Shown in pieces: positions 58,898 through 64,000 of a stretch of 64,000 bases of DNA. How positions within the stretch are numbered: the first letter of the stretch is position 1; every line of letters begins with the position of its first letter. The notes beneath the pieces were generated by a model. It did no database searches. It saw only the letters and a list, made by a program, of their open reading frames with translations, and was not told where the DNA came from. The stretch is from Reticulitermes speratus. Taxonomy: Eukaryota; Arthropoda; Insecta; Blattodea; Rhinotermitidae. The stretch spans positions 19,320,521 to 19,384,520 of the forward strand of contig JAJKFL010000042.1 in NCBI GenBank assembly GCA_021186555.1, in the 5' to 3' direction. The position numbers and the translations under genes are program-made.

Positions 58898-61151
58898 AAT
58901 TTTAATCCAATTCCTGAAGTAAATCATCACTGTCGAAAGTAGCCTCCTTCTCCTCTCTCTATGACTTGTTGGTTGTATGAACTGCAGCATCTTCAATTAT
59001 TCAGTATCTTCCTCAGTAATGTTTCTACTTTTTCGTCAAGGCCGCAGTATCACATAAGACTCTGCCCTATAGTCACTGCCTTGAGTACCCAAATTCTCAC
59101 TCACCTGCTATTCTTCGTGAAGTCTGCAGATTTGACATAAAAGAGAGAATGGTATAAATTGTGTACTCACTTTTTACCCGCTCTTCCTGTCTTGCGTTCA
59201 GAATTTGCATGTCCTCAAACATTCTGAATTAACAAATTGTATACTTTGTTACAAATACACTAGGGTATATAAATCCCTAATCTATTTAAAATTCATAAAT
59301 GAAGATCTTGAACAAATGTACAGAACACAAGCCTATATGCCGTAACTGTTAAAGCAGCGAGTACTTGACATAGCGAAAAGAGCTGATTTCATAATGTACA
59401 GAATATTCGGTCACTGTCTGTTTGAAGATATTAAGGACGCGTTAGCGTAGAGTGAAGACGACAAGTGTCAAGTAAAATGACAGAGCAGATAAGCGAGAAA
59501 AAGAATGTCAGAATGACTGAGTGACGGCAGTAGTGTGGATAAGAATTAATAGCTTACGGATAGTTATTGACAAAGAAGTGGCGCAGAGAAGAATAAATAG
59601 TTGAGGCTTCAGCAGACAGTGTGAAGCAGTCGAATGCTTATAGGCCTATGCGTCACACAATACTGCGCACTGCGTGGTGTCATTTTGTGCTAAGACAAGG
59701 GAGCAGTAACGCGGATAAATACAGTGCTTATAGTGAGGAATTGCGAGGAAGACGTGCTTGCCTACTACCTGCTTTAGCACTACGAACTATGAAATTTCAC
59801 CATAAAGTACATTTAAAAATTTCATATAATTCTTAGAAAAAAAGTGCCTATTTCACTAAAGAGCGTTAAAAATTAGTTTTTACGGGAGATTAAATGTGTT
59901 TTCTGTGCGTAGGAACTTAATGTTTAGTTACTTGGAGGGTTATAAGAAGTTCCCTTTTTCTGAGGCCAACGTCAGAAGAAGACATAGCTCACTTTATGTT
60001 AGGAAACACTCCTTTATAAAGTTTAGGATGTAGTCCTACTCAAGGAAGCACTGCTGAGAGAAATGTACTTGTGGCACGAACAAAATATGTCATAAATCAT
60101 AAAATAAAATTTAGTTTTTAGATTTCAGTAAAAGTGTAAATTGGATACTCGAGGTAAATGGGAATATTGTAACGACTATGGGACTAATACATAAGCCTAG
60201 GCGTAATTAATGTAGCTGAAGGAGATATTAGTGATTTCATAATTTAGAGTACGCCTATGTGTTAACATATGTAATGCACTATAAACGTATTAATACACGA
60301 ACTTAAATTTCATGTACATAACGTCGATTCTTTACACAATTAGCAAAATTACTGAACCACCAGCAGCAGCACATCGGTATAAGCACCTATTGAATAAAAC
60401 ATTAACACATCCCTAATATGTTTTGACCATCAAGTGGCCGTCCTCAGCGGGAAAACCTTTATCAGTATATGTTGTGTTATTACATGCGTTATATGTTTTG
60501 TATACAGTGTATTTAAAATTAACAACGTATATTTAAAAATGGAATTCAACGGATAAATAAAAGGACCGCTAGTCAAAGTATGCTGCAACAATATTCTTAC
60601 TGCCGAATGTGCTGTATGTTATGGCTTATTGACAAGCCCTCATCAGGCGCAGATTCAGAGTACGTAGCATCCTCGACGATGAAAGTATTGTCCAAATATA
60701 GTTGTGATTGGCGGTTCTTCTGTGTACTCGTTCATTTACTCATCACAAGATGTCTCACCCTTAAAAACGCAATTCCTTTACGTAGTTAAACGACGGCTTG
60801 TTATCTCATAATCACAGAATGTTAAGATTTGCTAAGCATGCACTGATGTAGTGTTCCATGTTTAGCTATTACTTCATGATTTTCGTCGAAAGAGAAAAAG
60901 TAGTAACTATTTTTAAAATAACCCCAATGGATTTTTCATATGCCAACGGATTACTTATACTCCTGTTGCGCTGTGTTCTTCACACAACTGAAAACTATGA
61001 AGTAATGCGGTACCATAATAAGGTTTTCGGTATGCAAATTGCAAGAGCCAAACAAGTACATGAATTGAAGAGATCAGTGCGGTTAACAGCCTCTCAGTTC
61101 TAATATCGTAATTGAGAGGCTCTTAGGTGGCACTCATTAATGTAGTCCTTT
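58898..61151. other. Anonymous DNA
   Basis: No gene is recognised. A 12-bp stem with one mismatch and a 10-nt loop (AGCCTCTCAGTT / AATTGAGAGGCT) lies at 61088-61121. Confidence 0.4.
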
Positions 61152-61325
61152 GTGGTGGAAGAGGCAAGAAATAGAAGAAGAAAGCAAGCAGGGTGAAAAA
61201 GAATAAAATACAAGAGAGAGGGAAAAAGAATTGAAAGAGAAAACTAGGGACGTAAAAGTGAGAGAAAGAGAGGAAGCGATAGTGTAGAAGTGGAGGATCG
61301 TTGAAACGGAGGAGTTAGGAGGCCC
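61152..61325 (+). repeat. Purine-rich tract
   Basis: About 170 bases dominated by A and G on the plus strand (GAAGAAGAAAG, GAGAGAGGGAAAAAG, GAGAGAAAGAGAGG), with scattered pyrimidines. No coding motif. Confidence 0.75.
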
Positions 61326-61844
61326 TAAAGCAGACAATGTTCGCAGTTCAATTGATTTAATTTCAGTGGAAATTATGTAGACGTCACTCAGCGCAGACAG
61401 CTGCAGGGAGAATAATAAGTTGCAAGCTGAAGCATCACTCTATACTTCTACGTAGTGTAAGTTGACAAAGTGTGTGTGCTTAGTGTGGCCCTTGGCCACT
61501 CTCCGATACACAGTAGACTATCTGAATTGACATTTTAACGTGCCTTTCATGGTAATATAATTAACAACATTAAACTGTGAAAAATACAGACGTTAATGAA
61601 ATTACTATTCAAAATGAATATGAGAACGTAAATGGAAATCATACTACACAATGCAAGTCAAGCAAACGCCAGTTCATTGTATTGCAGAATGTAATATGAG
61701 ACTGTGTCCCTAGTTACAAGCGAAAGTGATGTATGAAGTTCCTTTAAAGATGTGTCCGAGTTTTGCATATTGGACTTCACCGGAAATTTTCGCGAAACGC
61801 ACTCGGCACAGTAATTGGGCTAATTTGACTGAAAACAACTTCGG

Positions 61845-62050
61845 AATAAGGACGCCGAGCAGGTTAATGTAGTGGTACTACACTGCACTTCTATTCCGGA
61901 GACGTAGGGCTCGACTCCGCCTGAGATGCTACTTGTTGTTCTCGTTTTCCATACGCAAGTGCTAGGTGAATTCTTAGATGACGCCACGAACGACTCCATC
62001 CACATCCTTTCAAGTCAGCAGTCATCCTACCATCGACACTGTATAGCCCG
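61845..62050 (+). repeat. tRNA-derived SINE
   Basis: A-box-like ACGCCGAGCAGG at 61852-61863 (fits RGCNNAGYNGG except the first base). B-box-like GGCTCGACTCC at 61908-61918 (one change from GGTTCGANTCC). The spacing of about 56 bp is close to normal. The body continues with TTGTTCTCGTTTTCC, a phrase typical of insect SINEs as I recall. The 3' end is not fixed. Confidence 0.6.
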
Positions 62051-63039
62051 ATATATTTTTATTGTAAGGTAAATCACAAACAAACACAACTACCAGACAG
62101 GAATGACTCTTACTATATTCACCTCACTCTTAATAATCATCCCCAAATTCCATTTTATCTTAAAAATACAAATGTTTTATGGGTAAATTTTAAAAAAGAA
62201 AAGATAAAATCAATACACATTATGAAGGTCTTTATCCATCTTCTCACCTTATTTCGAAAAATACATCCAGAATTTTAATAGTATTTCATTTTCGTGAACA
62301 TGAACTGCTCATGTGTGTCAAATTCAGATAACACAATTTCAAATTTCTGGAAAAAAATTAAGGTTAGAAACTTTGTGACTACATGAAGTAATAAGTGTGG
62401 GTTATGTATAGTTTTTAGTTTCACCTTCTAGAACAGAGTTTATAACTAAAATAATGCCTTTTAATGCCGGCAAACGAAAAAGCGTAGCTTCGTACTTATT
62501 ATCTGTACATGTTGGTAAGACTGCGATCGACCGGAGCTGTTGGGGCGATAATCCTGTCTATGAATCTGGATATTGTGACTGGTGTATTGATTTAATTTGG
62601 TCTGATATAATGGCCGCAACGTAAGCTGTGTTTAGCTGTGGCAGATACCATTAATCTGAAGGTGGAGACAGGAGGTACCTCGGATATATCTTGATCCAAC
62701 CACAAGATTGTAATGCCTTACAATTGGGAAGTAAGCTCGAAGTGTAGCGCCGCTAACTGGCATTCTGCAGATGCCTGATTCGAATATATGTCGGAACACA
62801 GACCACTGGCTGAGGAATTAGCGGAGTTCCCCGTGCCATCTGTCATTTGGCGACATAGTAGGCCTATTTTAAGACACGACGTATTCTTTCATCGTAGTTT
62901 ACAATTGGTTAATCAATGTTTATTCGACACACTGTACAGTCTGTCCTCCGGACAAGGTTGTTAGATAAGTTATGGACAATTAAATGTACACGGCATTATA
63001 CTTCAGAAGACAACTACCCAATGTCCAAATACATTCTTT
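62051..63039. other. Anonymous DNA
   Basis: No gene is recognised. CTGATTCGAATAT near 62776, with TGTAGCGCCGCTAACTGG about 35 bases upstream, is weakly tRNA-like and could be another decayed SINE. Confidence 0.35.
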
Positions 63040-63475
63040 ATTTATTCCATTCCTAAGAGGGACGAGGTTACAGGGAAGTGGAGAAGACTACATAACGAGG
63101 AACTGAATGATCTGTACTCATCACCAAATATTATTCGGGTGACCAAATCAAGAAGAATAAGGTAGGCGGGGCAAGTACCACGGTTGGGGGAGGGGAGATG
63201 TGCATACAGGATTTTGGTGGGGAGACCTGAGGGAAATAGACCACTTGGAAGACCCAGGCGTATATGGGAACATAATATTAAAATGGATCTTCAGGAAGTG
63301 GAATGGAGGGCATGGACTGGATTGATATGGCTCAGGATAAGGACAGGTGGCGGGCTCTTGTGAATGCGGTAATGAACCATCGTGTTCCATAAAATGCGGG
63401 GAATTTCTTGACCAGCTGAGGACCTGTTAGCTTCTCAGGAAGGACTCTACTCCATGGAGTTAGTTAGTTATTCCA
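63040..63475 (+). pseudogene. RTE/BovB-like LINE C-terminus and 3' UTR
   Basis: The plus strand reads [36 protein letters not shown], then a TAG at 63163 where the family has Trp, then [11 protein letters not shown]-like residues, [20 protein letters not shown] and [12 protein letters not shown]. After an indel the ending is readable in another frame as [20 protein letters not shown] then MNHRVP with a TAA. The 3' UTR follows (GACCAGCTGAGGACCTGTTA, then TTCTCAGGAAGGACTC) and ends in GTTAGTTAGTTA. It is 5' truncated inside the post-RT domain and is the best reference for the four shorter scraps in this window. Confidence 0.85.
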
Positions 63476-64000
63476 TTCCAGTATTAATATTTTACACTTG
63501 TGGTGACTACATATACCACCTACTCTAACGTTAAAGAACTTTGCATTCTGCCACGCAGGCCTACCTCGTATGTTCCATACGATTCTCGCAATAAATGCCC
63601 AATATGTCGTTGTAGAGAATTCATCGATCGATCTCATAATAACCACGAAACTCGTTCTCTGTGAAGAACAAACTGAAGCTTTATGAGTTTCTTAGAGTCA
63701 AGAAGGTCTTCAGATTTTTAATACAATTTCACTAGTGTCCGGGGTCGGAAATTTGAAATGCCAAGAGCCGGGCATTCCTTCTGCTTCCCTGCATACATAG
63801 GAGTACTGAACACTCTGATGTTTTACTTGTCAGTGAACAGTAGCCTATAAATGTTATCCTATTCACCTCCCGTTAATCCAGCGGTAGCCGTAAATACGAC
63901 TGCTCTGTAGGGCCTTCTATTTCATCGTTCCTTGAAAAAGCATAACAAATGTATAATTTCTGCAGAGCACATGTTTCTATATCTAAGACCAAAGACCACA
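63476..64000. other. Anonymous DNA to window end
   Basis: No gene or known repeat is recognised. Confidence 0.4.

Noticed and set aside
61088-61121. Stem-loop as a transcription terminator
   Set aside because: Intrinsic terminators are a bacterial feature. There is no gene upstream and the region is eukaryotic.

Overview
The window looks like intergenic or deep intronic DNA of a large insect genome. I recognise no host protein-coding gene, rRNA gene or intact tRNA gene. Most of it is AT-rich, non-coding DNA salted with decayed mobile elements and simple repeats. The LINE families match, from memory, elements that are very abundant in cockroaches and termites (Blattodea): one ends in a GRPRR-WE-NIKMDL peptide followed by a (TTAG)n-like tail, another ends in LWRTRF-YGPVVRQ. 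Blattodea is therefore the best guess, but it is inference and not proven by the window.

Layout. 0-4.4 kb: anonymous DNA with two small 3'-end scraps of an RTE/BovB-like LINE. 4.4-13.9 kb: a relic resembling an arthropod DUF4817-type helix-turn-helix protein, split by a whole-looking Ty3/gypsy LTR retrotransposon at 4757-13831. That element has two 677-bp LTRs that read as identical, a 4-bp target duplication GCAC, a tRNA-Leu-type primer site, gag, pro and pol in three successive frames, a long non-coding 3' segment and a polypurine tract. 14.5-25 kb: a minus-strand LINE RT fragment, another RTE tail, a Jockey-like LINE 3' end, a 304-bp hAT-type MITE, foldback repeats, and the best RTE copy (23.6-24.96 kb, with two in-frame stops and an internal deletion). 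25-41.4 kb: a mariner-type transposase tail, SINE scraps, small tandem duplications, a perfect 41-bp-arm palindrome at 37588-37671, and a decayed second LINE (38.7-40.5 kb) whose YADD box reads YADF.

41.38-49.90 kb is the most striking part: about 8.5 kb of an 11-bp minisatellite (consensus ACGATTGTTAY, with CATTG and 12-bp variants), roughly 770 units. It carries irregular higher-order composite blocks and at least three local segmental duplications (periods about 306, 150 and 300 bp). A 60-bp hairpin sits exactly at its right edge. 50-64 kb: more anonymous DNA with a few dispersed repeats, an (ATT)n microsatellite, a purine-rich tract, a tRNA-derived SINE, and a fifth RTE 3' end at 63.05-63.48 kb.

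The parts do not form a pathway. The retrotransposon genes work together as one element (Gag particle; protease, reverse transcriptase, RNase H and integrase). Everything else is independent repeat debris or satellite DNA. Family names are from recollection of motifs; no database was searched.
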